The translations under genes and the position numbers were made by a program. The notes beneath the pieces were generated by a model. That model ran no database searches and was not told where the DNA came from. It saw only the letters and a program-made list of their open reading frames with translations. A stretch of 64,000 bases of DNA. Source: Trogon surrucura. Lineage: Eukaryota > Chordata > Aves > Trogoniformes > Trogonidae. The stretch lies in NCBI GenBank assembly GCA_020746105.1, contig CM036629.1, forward strand, positions 5,300,501-5,364,500, read 5' to 3'. Positions 1-10,834 of the stretch are shown piece after piece; positions within the stretch are counted from its first letter, which is position 1, and every line of letters starts with the position of its first letter.

Positions 1-409
1 CGTTTCTGCCTCCAGCGCTGGAATCAGAATTCCTATGGATTGAGGCAACAAATGAACGGTACTTACAACTGAACCTTGATTATCAACAGCCACTACAGCA
101 GGTTTGACAGAAGAGTCTGTTGCAGATACGTATACAGGCAAGTGAGCAAGCTGCATCACTGGAACTTTAACCAGAGCCACCTTGGGCTTTGGCAAAAGCA
201 TCTTCGGTGTACATTTTGGCTGCATTTGGGTCGTGAATTTAGAACTGCAGGAGCCTTCAAGAGAGGCCACTAGTTTCACTTCAGAGGACTCCAACTCCTG
301 AGTGGCAGGATTATTATTGTGTGTATTGACGAATGCTTCATTTGCTTTCTCTGCCAACTGCTGATTATGTGCGGAGGTTTCCATTTTCCTTTTCTTACTA
401 GGAGGATCC
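1..409 (-). CDS. ATMIN: ATMIN coding exon 4 (partial, runs off the window at base 1)
   Basis: The acceptor TTCACAG|GGATCC completes the Arg codon, then DPPSKKRKMET follows as in human ATMIN. The frame stays open for 136 codons to base 1. It includes the conserved stretch LLPKPKVALVKVPVMQ. In the human gene this exon encodes most of the protein, so the bulk is missing here. Confidence 0.95.
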
Positions 410-3400
410 CTGTGAACAGGAGATCAATAATTTATACCCCTTTCAAGCACAAAACATCTACCTTCCATTCCAGTCACTGCACTGAAAATACAAACCGAAG
501 CCACATATGAGGTTGGATATGAGAAGACAACTAAACCTGACTAAAACACAAAAAGACTCCATGAATTTCAGTTTTGTAAAATTTCATTCCTCAATCTCTC
601 ATTTAAAGAAGAAAAAAGGCTACCTCTGTTATAGAGACCTGTTTCTAAAGAGAGGTGGACGCTTAGGTGGTTTTTTCCCCCCTGTACAGTAAGCAGTCTG
701 AAGACATGTTTGTTACTCTGATGCTAACTCTGAGCATTGGAGGGCCAGCACTCTAAAAATTAGTGTACAGGTAAAGGTCTCCGATGGAAACTGAAGACAC
801 AATCAGCGCTCCTTCACACCAAACTTAACCTCCCAGATGGACAGGCCAGGCCTCAGGAAACAGATTACTCTTTATGAAATATATGTACATTTTAAGACAA
901 CTATAAAGCTAAACATGCATATACATAGGCATAAAAAAAAAACCCCAAACCAAAAACTTGCTAAGATGACTAGGCTATAAAAGAAAATAAACTGAACCGC
1001 TTTCCATATCACAGTTACTAGCTATAAACATTTCCAAATCACCTCTATTCTAACAGACCTGTAAAAGCAGATGCAATAAGAACCACCAGCATTTATCCCG
1101 TGCAGTGCAGCGTCATCAGTACTCTTTGCTTTATATGTGGGGAAACCCAAACTTACCCATTAGACAATCGTAGTTGCCTTCAACAAAACAGAAACTACTA
1201 AAAGCAACGGAACAAAGCAACTGCAAACTGCTTTACAGTTAAACCAACGTAAGCTTATTTCCAATGTAATCAATATAAAGGAGGCAAAAGGCCAGTACGG
1301 GGGAGACAGAGGACTTGGTGATGAACGTAAATATCATTACTGAACTGTTTAACTTTTACCTGTGCTCTGCAGGAATTTCATGGCCAGTTCTGTAAATATG
1401 AGACAGTAATGCTGTTCTGCTCGCATAAGGGCACCCACAAGTGCACTGGAAAGTCTTGCCACAGACCTCTATATGACGTTTCAAATACCACTCTGTCCCA
1501 TAGGAGTTACTACATTTATCACATTTGTGCTTCTTCTCAGCATGCATTTTCATAAAGTGCTAAAATACACAATGAAAAGTAAACATTAGCCTTCAGCTAG
1601 CACAGAAAAAGAAAATTGTTTTTACAGGAAATATTAATATTTGCATTTTTTTTGTTGTTAAAGAGCATTGAAGAGTAGAAATAACTTTTTTTTTTAGAAG
1701 TCTTATTACAAATAAGTTACAAGCTTGAAGAAATTGACAGGAAGAACTTAATGTCTGCAAATCTGCTTGTGCTATGTACATCTTAAAACACAGATAAACA
1801 CTTATGTGTCCTAATGTTCTTGGAGATTTCCTATCGACATTAATAAATCTGCAGATGAACCTTGCCAAACAGCGCAGTAAGTATACGCTGCAACACGTAC
1901 ACACTCCTGAAGACCTACAACAGAGCAAAGAGTTGCAAGTCCAACAGGTAAACTTCAGAGCAAACACCAGAATTTTCTTTTTTCATTTATGGCACCAAGT
2001 GCCAGCCACTCGTCTCCTGTGGTCTCCCCAGCTTATCACAGGTAACCAACAGCTGAAGAGTGCTTTTTTTACTCACACAGAAACAAGTCTCACATGTTTT
2101 CTTAAACAGGTCACTAGTAAACAAATGCATTTTGATACTAAAGCAGAGAAAAACCTCTTAACTGACCACTTGGAAAACATCTGAAAAGCATCAGCTACAT
2201 TTTAAACCTTTATTAGTTGCTAATGTGATTTTGTTTCCCCTCTTTGATTCTTCTCCGTCTTTTTAATCTGTGGAGAGGGGCTGTCTTCTACTTTAGCAGA
2301 ACATCCTGGCATCTGCCTGAACAAAAGGCTCAAGCCCTCTAATATCAACATGCAAACATGTTGATATTATGCCCATATGGAGTTTCTGCAGGCAGTTCCC
2401 CAACTCCTGGATATATGCCGAGAGGCTTTGCTCATATCTGAATGCCAAAGTGTACACTCTCTGGAGTAGAGACAGTCAGGATTAAAGGAGTATGAAAAAA
2501 AAAACACTTTAGGAAATAGGAATACCTGTTTTACAAGAGAAAATTGGGAAAATGGTCTGTTTGGTCCTCTAGGGCAGCCTTCGATTGGGCAGCAGTAGAA
2601 TTTCTGTGAAGTTTTCAAACCCTTCCTTACTGGTGCATTAAGTTTTCCATCCTGAAAAAGAACCAGTTGAGAAGTTGACAATTCTACAGGTTTGTATATT
2701 AAAGACAACACTCAGAATAATATCAGCTTTGCCTCACTGAGTTTACACACCTCAATGAGTTGAAGGCACCTTCCTAAGCGATCTGAAAGTTCAGATGGGA
2801 GTTTTTCACTTATGTGGATGCTACTTTACAAATACACCATCAAACCTAACACGCGAAATTACAACAGGCTCTGTGGAGCAGTGGCACTGTACTCTTTACT
2901 TTCACCACGATACTCGCTGCCCCAAGACAATTATAACTGCCTTTTGTTTTATTTGAGCCAAAAAGCTTTCCCCACAGATACTACACTGCCAATTAAATGG
3001 GGTTTTACTTGTTAATAGCAGTCTACTTGAAGCTCCATCAAAATTAGTTGCACGCTGTGTAACACAGCACTTCACTGACTCTGGAATTCCGTTGGCACTA
3101 CTTGGAGCTTACTTGTAATAAATGAAAAATGCCAAGTATACTCTGCCACTGTATTCAGATCAGAAACCAAATCTCACTTAAGTCCATAAAAAGTAACAAC
3201 TGCTATGCTAATTCTGAGCCTCCAAACATTAAGCGACTGGTATACCCGTGCTTTCCACGGGATTTGCCTCACTGATCGCCACATGCACACAATAGGAAAA
3301 AGCAACGTAACTTGCTCAAGGAGGACCTCAGAAAAACATATAAAAATAAGACACTAGTGGGATTGTCCAGATTGTTCAACCACACAGAAACTATTCCTAC

Positions 3401-6400
3401 TGAGGGAACAGCCAGGGGATCTGGACAGGATGTATCCCTCTAAAGAAACCCTATGCAAAAGAAGCTCAGTGGAAACATTAGGCATCTGTGTCTACGCAAA
3501 AAATAAAAATGAACTATTAAAAATCTGATGCTCAGAGTAGCTGTGAGTCTCCTTTTATCCTGAGACCAAGGAGGAGGCCAATCAATTTCCCAGAGCCAGT
3601 TACAGCAGTCCACAGTGGCAACCCCAAGATGACTACTCAGGGAAGAATTAAGAGCCCTCTCTGAGCTCTGCACCTGAGGTTCCTTGGCATGATGACAGTG
3701 ACAGCACAGTAAGCCATGGAATGTTGATTTTACACCAGTCACTCCCTACCTACCTTGTTTGGGCACATCTCCAGCTGCTCCGTGTTTATACAGATTAGAC
3801 CAAACACAAGAATCCACAAAGAGCACTATTTTTCCCACGTGAAGTCTGTACTGCAGCTGCCAGAACACACAGGGGTTCACTGCTCACACCCCCACTTCTT
3901 GCCCAGCTACAGTTAGTCACAACCCAACAATTCTGCGTTCCGAGCCACTCACGCCTTGCTTGTGAAGTATCCATTTCAGTTCACAAATACCATGAAGCAG
4001 ATGACTGGGACACTTCAGTGATTTTGGTTTTCCTCAAATTGTCTCTCAATCTAAGCTACTCTCTGTAAAATGCAATCCCTTCAAGCAATATTTCAGTTTA
4101 TTTCCCCACACTCAACACTGCCACTTGCTGACCCTGCTGCAAGTTCATTTTTTGTTAACGATACGGCATATTCAAAGAAGAACAAGTTTAAAGCCTCGAC
4201 TAAAATAATCAGCTCCCATTTAATCACGAAAACCTGGAATATTTCTCTAAATAGGCAGTTTTCACATAAGATTTTTACTTTTTAGGCATTTTTATGTACA
4301 GCAGTTTTCTCCATTCATAAAAAGGCCTGTTTTACCTCTGCTGAATAATTACTGTCATTATTTTTGCACCTCCGAGAGCCACTGCCCAAAACAGGAACAT
4401 GACTCAAAGAAATCTAGTTGCTCCAGTCCCAATTACACTTTTTAACCCTGAGATTACCCAGAAACATTTTGACCAAACACCAATCTTGAAGTCTTCAGAA
4501 GGCAAAAGGTAAGCCTTCAAGTCAAACCTATGTTTGGTCATTTCCACTGCAGACAAAATGAATACGCTTAGTCAGCAGCACATGGAGCTACTTATTCTTA
4601 AGAAAAAAGTTATTCCAAGTGTGTTTTATTTCACATCGCAACCCAACAAATGCCAGGGCAATATGGAAAATACGTTCAGGCACTTAACACATAAACCATA
4701 GCCAGGTTATTTAAAACTACTTAAGTACTAAGCTATAGAAATAATGCCAAGTGTTTACAGGCTACAGAAACATGAATGACAAGTTCAGAGATACTCTACG
4801 CCTATAAGTAACCCTATCCAGACAGTAATCTTGTTTTGACTGTCTTCAAAGTCCTCCTCACTCTGAATGGTTAATCTTACACCTTCTCACAAACCTGCCT
4901 GGCCGGTCATACTTCAGACATTCTCACAAGTCCCTTTCCTGAACGTCTGATTTTACTTCCCATGTTCCTGCAATAGCCACCCGCCACAATTGTTGGTAGA
5001 TATTTGTCCAATTAATTTCCCACCAGACAGGTGTTTGTACTGCAGGGAACAAACATTCCAACAAGGCTTGTGGCAACACAGAAAACGCAAAGTAACGATC
5101 CTCGCTACTGATTTTGCCAAGGTGAACGTAGCGAGGCCTTGCTTTCCTGCAGCAGAAAGGCTTAACTCCAAAGGATTAATTTAAACCACTACGTTAGAGC
5201 AGACTGCTGCCAACTATCAGAAACATTTCTTGCAGCAGAGTCACATTTCTTTCACAAACAGCACGGAGAGAAGTGTGTTTATTCCCACTACACAAAGGCG
5301 CGGTAGTGCAGCATTTCCATGGGGGTAACCTACCCCAAGGGTAAGCAAGCTCACCCTTGACTGCAGCCTCCCTACTGACACTGGAGCCCACTCTCCCTCA
5401 CATGAACTCCTCTAGCTGCATTTTTAAACTACAAGAAAGTGCTTCCCTTCTCCCCATAAAATAATACAAAAGACCAAAGATTAAAAAAAAAAATAAATCA
5501 ACCCTAAACATACTGTAAGTTTATACCCACTATTCTCATTTCTTATTGGCTTAGTTAAGCTAAGGAGTCAGAAAACAGTTATATATCAACACTTCATCAT
5601 ACCTTCTCTTTTTTCACAGAATCACAGAATGTTAGGGATTGGAAGGGACCTCAAAAGATCATCAAGTCCAATCCCCCTGCCAGAGCAGGAACGCCCAGAT
5701 AATGCCACACAGGAACGTGTCCGGGCAGGTCTTGAATGTCTCCAGAGAAGGAGACTCCACAACCTCCCTGGGCAGCCTGTGCCAGGGCTCCGTCACCCTC
5801 ACTGAGAAGAAGTTTCTTCTCGAGTTTAAGCGGAACCTCTTATGTTCCAGTTTCAGCCCATTTTTAGGCCAAACAAGCAAATTCTTCTAATTTCCCTTTG
5901 GCAGACACACTTGCCACTCATCACCCTTAGCAGCCCTTCTCTACGCCTCTCAGAAGAGGTGCACCTTTAGCTTACTTGAATCAGGTTGCTACCCTACAGC
6001 AGTGGCAGAGAATATCCCTCTGGCATATTTTAGGACTGCCCTTCTCACAGCAGCATGATCCTAAATGCTCATACACGTGTGACCAAATAGCTTTTGTAAG
6101 CATTTCCCATCTCAGTTACTTCTGTTACAAACCAGGCCTGATGAAATTTTTTTGTTATTGCTTCACAAGACTATAACCATGTACTACCACATCTGACTCG
6201 GGTTCATGTGTAAATGTCCTTCCTCTGCAGCAACAAGACCTCACAGTTTTTTATATGAAAAGATCACACTGGCGCTACTTTGGTAAATGAAAATTAACCA
6301 TATCAGCCTCCCCTCTCTTCAGCACTACTACATTCTCTCCTTCCCAATAGCTTCTTACCCTCTCATTTGCAAAGTTGCCTCTTCACTAATTCCTTCTGTT

Positions 6401-8479
6401 TCATTAACAAATACAATCTACTAAATTCTTTTTGTCGGGGGAATTAGTTATCTCGTGAAAGGAAATACTAATAGTAAAACATTCATTCAAGTCCATTTCT
6501 TTCTGGAGAAACGAAGTAACACACACCTAGATTTATACCTTTTTACCTGTCTATCTTTACCCTTTCATTCAAGATGCATTCTCAAGCCGTGCATAACACT
6601 GAAGATACTTTATCTAAGACACAGTAGAGAAAAATTAGCCTCCCTTAAGCCTCAATTACATTTTATTTTCAATTGCAACGTCCTTGGAATAAGTCAGATG
6701 TTCCTGAAAATCTGCATCCATCCATGTTTCAGTATTTATCCAGGCTACCACAAGAGTTGGCAATTAGATGTACGAAATACAACTCCACAAGGCACCAACA
6801 GTTAATAGCTATGTAGGCAACTGGTGAGAAATTCGGAATTTGAGGACTGGTGAGCGCTTCCTCACCCATCATACCCCCAATGGAAGTTATGTAACTCCCG
6901 GCCGCAGTCCCCGCTGGCTGCTGCAGATGCTCAGAGCACAAGCTCACGACTGAAACGACCGTCTGGTGAACCCAAACAAATGTTTTCAACTTCTGTTGTG
7001 CCTCCACTCACATGTACGTGTGAGATATAATACATAACACACACAAGCTGTTAGCGCGTATTAGGAATTAGAACGAAACAACCCGAGATGGGAGATAGCA
7101 AGGATGCTTGAGCCTATTTCCTTTTGTTCCTCACAAATGATCATCTGTAAGGCAGGCTTGGTTCTGTAATTAGCCATTTCACAAAACAAGCACGTCTATT
7201 GTCTGCCCACTGGAGCTGCACTTGCAGCTATGAATGCTCCACTTGAAGTTTTCCAGGAATAGGATTTGTCCTCACACACTCGGTATCATGATTTTGAGGA
7301 AAGCACAGATATTCTCCTGAAAGGCCCACACTCCAATCTCTGCTTGCTGAACTGTGCCTCTCCCCTCCCCAGTACGTGCTGCGTTTCTCCAGGAGTACTA
7401 TGGTAATGAGGGCTCGTTTCCAAAATGGCATCCATCTAGGCTTTTTTTGGCTCACTGACGTTTTAAAAAAAAAACCAAACAAAACCCCCAGCATAACAGC
7501 ACTCGCCGTTTGGATCACGACGGCTTGCCAACTGCCAAGGGTAGGGAACGCAGCGTGTTTGCACAGCACCTCGCCAGCAGGGCTACTGCAGGGACACAGA
7601 CAAGGGAAAACACCACAGAGACCGGGTCCCAAAAAGCTTCACCCCGGCCCAGTGACGCTTAACGCTGGTACGAACCCGGGTGTTCTCCGCGAGTCATTTT
7701 AGCGGGACCCTCCCAGGCCGGGGGCCGGGCCGCGCACACCCGCGGGGTCACGAGGGGACGTGTAAACGCGGGACAACGAGAAACGCCTCGTTACAACCGC
7801 CTGGAACGAGCCCCCCGCACTCCGCCGGGCGAACCCCGGCACGGCCGAGCCCCGGGCCCGCCCCCCCGCCGCTGCCCCCGAGGGGCCTCGCCCGCCCGCC
7901 CGGCTGGAGCGGATCCCCTCGCCCGCCGCAAGGGGCGGGGGCCGGCGGCCTTCGCGGCTCGGCGCGGCTCCCCGCAGCGGGGCCGGGGCGGGGAGGAGGC
8001 CCGGGCCCGGCAGGGCGAGATCGGAGCTCCGGCGGGTCCCCGCGGGGTCTCCGGCCCGGAGCGGAAGGAGGCTCTGCGCCATTAGGGAGCCCCCGGGACC
8101 GAGGGGAGGGAGGCAGGGGCGGGGCGCCCGCCCACCCCCCGCCGCAGCCCCAGAGGGGCTGGAGCAGGAGGGACGCGCCCCGGCCGGGCGGCGGGGGCCG
8201 ACCTCGCCTCACCGCGCGTCGGGCCCGAGTCGGGGGCTTTGGCGGTACCTGGACCGGGTGGGCCTTGCTGAGGTGCATGTTGAGGGCCGGGCTGTTGGGC
8301 AGGACCTTGCCGCAGCCGGGCACCGTGCACAGGATGTTGGTCCTCACTTGGGACAGCTCTGTCACCGAGGGCCGCACCAGCTCGCCGGCGGGCGGCAGGT
8401 CCCCCACGGGAACGGGCGCCGGCGCCGGGGGCCGCCCCAACCCCCCGCCACGCCGCCCGGCTGCCGCCGCCGCCGCCAT
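1..8479 (-). CDS. ATMIN: ATMIN (ATM interactor / ASCIZ zinc-finger protein), 5' part of gene, truncated by the window edge
   Basis: ATMIN is a nuclear zinc-finger transcription factor that drives DYNLL1 expression and binds ATM (family knowledge). Four coding exons lie on the minus strand: 8249-8479, 2526-2651, 1360-1559 and 1-409. They give 322 codons in one continuous frame with canonical GT/AG borders. Visible zinc-ligand sets are C51/C56/H69/H74, C98/C103/H120/H125, C132/C135/H148/C152 and the C158-C162 cluster with H173/H179. The finger block and the following basic stretch KKRK closely match remembered human ATMIN; the N-terminus is Ala/Gly/Pro-rich and diverged. Human ATMIN is about 820 residues, so the C-terminal part with the SQ/TQ cluster and dynein light-chain TQT motifs should lie in the rest of exon 4, outside the window. 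The start at 8479 was chosen because it sits in a TISU element. An in-frame upstream ATG at 8554 would add 25 residues. CENPN lies upstream in tandem. Confidence 0.96.
410..1359 (-). other. ATMIN intron 3
   Basis: This 950-base AT-rich intron has canonical GT and AG ends. I see no repeat or second gene in it. Confidence 0.9.
1360..1559 (-). CDS. ATMIN: ATMIN coding exon 3
   Basis: This exon is 200 bases: 66 codons plus the first two bases of an Arg codon. The acceptor is ATTTTAG|CAC and the donor GCACAG|GTAAAAG. It encodes HFMKMHAEKKHKC through GHEIPAEH, carrying the histidines of finger 2, finger 3 (C-X2-C-X12-H-X3-C) and finger 4. Confidence 0.96.
1560..2525 (-). other. ATMIN intron 2
   Basis: This 966-base intron holds a perfect 13-bp inverted repeat at 2340-2369, listed separately. 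Open frames on the plus strand here (for example 1804-2184) have no recognisable homology. Confidence 0.9.
2340..2369. repeat. perfect 13-bp inverted repeat with a 4-base loop
   Basis: Arms TAATATCAACATG (2340-2352) and its exact reverse complement (2357-2369) flank the loop CAAA. It lies in ATMIN intron 2, about 160 bases beyond the exon 2 donor. RNA from either strand could fold into a short hairpin. The stem is too short for a typical microRNA precursor. Confidence 0.95.
2526..2651 (-). CDS. ATMIN: ATMIN coding exon 2
   Basis: This exon has 42 codons, from DGKLNAPVRK to FSLVKQ, flanked by acceptor TTTTTCAG and donor CAG|GTATTC. It contains FYCCPIEGCPRGP, which is nearly identical to human ATMIN and supplies the cysteines of finger 2; the histidines are at the start of exon 3. 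Confidence 0.96.
2652..8248 (-). other. ATMIN intron 1
   Basis: This 5.6-kb intron contains a CR1 fragment (about 5615-5880). Its 5' 600 bases are GC-rich, being part of the promoter CpG island. Apart from these I see only AT-rich unique sequence, with no other exon recognised. Confidence 0.85.
5615..5880 (-). mobile_element. CR1 LINE 3' fragment in ATMIN intron 1
   Basis: The plus strand begins with the doubled octamer CACAGAATCACAGAAT, the reverse complement of the CR1 3' end repeat. The tail of CR1 ORF2 follows on the minus strand, with [18 protein letters not shown] recognisable. It is 5'-truncated, as most CR1 copies are, and shares its subfamily-type sequence (CCCCCTGCCAGAGCAGGA) with the copy at 52812. 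It lies in the same orientation as ATMIN. Confidence 0.93.
8249..8479 (-). CDS. ATMIN: ATMIN coding exon 1
   Basis: This exon has 77 codons, starting MAAAAAAGRRGGG and ending SKAHPVQ. The donor reads GTCCAG|GTACCG at 8248-8245. It is phase 0 and carries the first C2H2 finger (C51, C56, H69, H74). The conserved block PSVTELSQVRTNILC matches human ATMIN, whose own N-terminus is likewise Ala-rich. Confidence 0.95.
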
Positions 8480-8483
8480 GTTG
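8472..8483 (-). promoter_or_regulatory. TISU element (short-5'UTR translation initiator / YY1-type site) at the ATMIN start
   Basis: The minus strand reads CAACATGGCGGC, an exact match to the TISU consensus SAASATGGCGGC. TISU combines a YY1-type core-promoter element with an initiation context used by mRNAs with very short leaders. It therefore predicts transcription start within a few tens of bases of 8490 and favours the ATG at 8479 over the one at 8554. Confidence 0.8.
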
Positions 8484-8611
8484 CTGTCAGCTGCTCGGGC
8501 CCCCGCCCCTTTCGCTTCCGGGGGCGGCCGCCGCCAATAGGCAGCGCCGCTCATGAATATTCAGCAGGGGCGTGACCCGACCCCGCCCCCTACGTCCGCG
8601 GCCCCGCCGGC

Positions 8612-8660
8612 AGCGGGGAGGGGGGGGCTGGGGGGGCTCCGGTCCGGGGCTCGGCCCTTC
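8612..8660 (+). other. G-run cluster, potential G-quadruplex
   Basis: Successive G runs of 4, 8, 7 and 4 are separated by short loops on the plus strand, about 135-180 bases upstream of the ATMIN start. On the ATMIN template/non-template pair the G-rich strand is the template. Folding is inferred from the run pattern only. Confidence 0.6.
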
Positions 8661-8728
8661 CCGGGGCTGGCGGGGACCCCTGCGGGCCGGCCCGGCCCGG
8701 CCCCTGCAGCGAGAGCAGCCCCGTCGAG

Positions 8729-8870
8729 CCTGACCTTGCATGTCTCCAGGGATGGGGCCGCCCCCACCCCTCTGGGCGGCCTGTGCCGGGGGCTCACCTG
8801 GCAAGAACTTCTTCCCAAGGTCTCCTCTCAACCGGCTCTGCTCTGGTTTTAAACCAGTCCTGGCGCTGGG
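8729..8870 (-). mobile_element. GC-enriched CR1 LINE relic at the ATMIN promoter
   Basis: The plus strand follows the order of CR1 landmarks: TCTCCAGGGATGGGGC, a CCTCTGGGCGGCCTGT segment, AAGAACTTCTTCCCAAGGTC and GGTTTTAAACCAGTCC. These resemble remembered CR1 3' sequence, with many changes. It is old and short, and sits just upstream of the ATMIN promoter. Confidence 0.75.
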
Positions 8871-9822
8871 GGAATAAGGATGTGGACAGGAGAGCGCACG
8901 GAGCTTCCTCACTAGTGCCAGCCCCAGCGGCCTCCCATGGGCAGGGGGCTGCACTGTCTCCTCCCCCCACAGGACAGTGTGCAGTTATCTGCTGGTAGAG
9001 ACTGACACTGTCACAAGAACCAGTGACACGAAATGCAGTTTTTTTCACCAATAGCTGGGCCAGTTAAAGAAAAACTGTGCAATACACAGCCCACCCTTAA
9101 CTAGGGAAGTGAGGTGATGTGTGTAGCTCCTAGGACGTCCTGAGACCCCATGGTCCTCATAAAACCCTCATTCCTTCAGCTGCATTTTGCTGCTCACAAC
9201 TTGCCTGGAAGTCCCACGTGGTTCCCATAATAGCACTGGTCACGGGAAGTAAGAGATGAGACATACTATCTGCAAACCACCAAGACCAACTTTTTGTTTG
9301 TTAAAAAGGTGATGGAGGCTGTCTTTCCCAGAAACAAGAGGCAGAAACAGGCAGTAAGCCAGCTACTCACAATCTTTTAGCGCATTGTGGAACTTTGTCT
9401 TTGCAGTAAATCATAACCCTCCCAGGCATTTCAGTTATTTGGGAGAGAGCATTAAGAAGAAAAAGATGCACAGAGTGAAATGCATACTGGAATCTTAATG
9501 GGTCTGACTCCTAGAAGGTTCTGTGTGGGTACGAGTGAGACCTTTAAAAGCCCACTCCTAACTTCCATCACACATTTTGCGCATCACACAAAACCTGGAA
9601 CCGTTTCAAAATCCTAATAAGTATTTTGACAAACTAAAATTTAAATCACACAGGTGGCAAACCTAAAACTACATAGCTAGCAGATAGTGCTAAACTATCT
9701 CCTCTTTATGCAAGAATTACACAGAGATGCTGAAAATCAAAACAAACCAGAGGTCAGTACACATTAAGTCATGTCTTTAAGTCGGGTCAAGCAAACTTCT
9801 ACCAGAAGACTTAAATTACATA
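8871..9822. other. intergenic spacer between ATMIN promoter and the CENPN 3' end
   Basis: Unique sequence of ordinary composition; nothing recognisable beyond short open frames. Some of it may belong to an extended CENPN 3' UTR. Confidence 0.6.
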
Positions 9823-10718
9823 TTTATTTACAGTCTGAAAAACAAAAACATACCCATACAACATCTCAAAATACGAAGTTAGGTCAGTGTACAGAGAGTA
9901 TTCACATCTGAAATGAATCAGAAATTCCATAAATAAGAAGTATATGCACAAAGTTTCCAGGTGAGAAAATTAGAAGAGAAACACTTGTACAGTATAACTC
10001 AATCTTCAGATCAAATCCACCTAAAAAGTTTTTTATTTTTTATTTAAGTATTTATTCATGGCTGCTGCCATCAGCAAGTAAAAACCCTGCATCTGAATTA
10101 ATACCCATTAAAGCTGAATGGAAACTTCTTACTGACATCTACATTCCAGGAGTCCCTTCTTCCCCGTGCCCTATAATGGTCTTTGATTCTCATCTTCATG
10201 GCCCAGGATAAAAACACGCCTGACCTGCAGACAGGGAGTCTCACTTGTTTGAATGGGACTATTCACACGTTCAAAGTGGGGCACGTATTCTGTCACGCTG
10301 CTGGAGTGGAAATACGACGGCCACACAGAACACCTGAGCCAGTGAGAGCTACGGCAGGAGACTGAACAGCTACAGCTGCCACCCTGTATCTTTGCTAAGC
10401 TTCAGCTAGCTTTAACTTCACAAATACTATTAAATACGCAGTTAACAGCAGTCACTGCATTTAAATTTAGAAAAACTCCACAATTCATGTTTAAGCTTCA
10501 CAATTTAATGTTTTTTATTATTTATGGAAAGGGCTAACTCTTCTGTTAAAGACAAATGTGGAAAAATAATTCAAGGAAGCCATAATTTGTAAAAAAACTC
10601 TAAGGAACTATAACAGAATAAGTTATTTTTTTAAAAAAATCAGTTTTAAAGTCTATGATGAATTAGATTAATACCAGCAATAAACGAGTTCTATATTTCT
10701 CTGTGAACCAGTTTTAGA
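9823..10718 (-). other. CENPN: probable CENPN 3' UTR with candidate poly(A) signals
   Basis: AATAAA on the minus strand occurs at 10514-10519, 10051-10056, 10039-10044, 10032-10037 and 9823-9828. Which is used cannot be told from sequence. The region is AT-rich, with no other gene recognised. Confidence 0.6.
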
Positions 10719-10834
10719 TTAAGGGTTTCCAAAGCTTTCTGGAAATAAATCTTTTTTCTCTCGGATTTTAAAATAATTCCTAGCTTTTTGTGGTATACAT
10801 GTAAGTAGTGGTGAAAGTGGTGCGTCAGCCATAC
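10719..10834 (-). CDS. CENPN: CENPN last coding exon
   Basis: Acceptor TCTCTCCAG; coding reads [20 protein letters not shown] and ends SFGNP before TAA at 10719-10721. The 3' UTR follows toward lower coordinates. Confidence 0.95.

Larger units (their letters stand above)
7640..8780. promoter_or_regulatory. CpG island and promoter of ATMIN
   Basis: A dense CpG, GC-rich block covers the ATMIN first exon, its flank and the start of intron 1. A CCAAT box lies at 8534-8538, 55 bases upstream of the ATG, and there is no TATA box at the expected place. The many long open frames here on both strands (such as 7680-8540 plus) are products of low stop-codon density, not genes. Boundaries are approximate. 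Confidence 0.88.

Noticed and set aside
7680..8540. Long plus-strand frame of 286 codons over the ATMIN CpG island
   Set aside because: Pro/Gly/Arg-rich translation with no homology, antisense to a well-supported ATMIN exon. Stops are simply rare in this GC-rich sequence.
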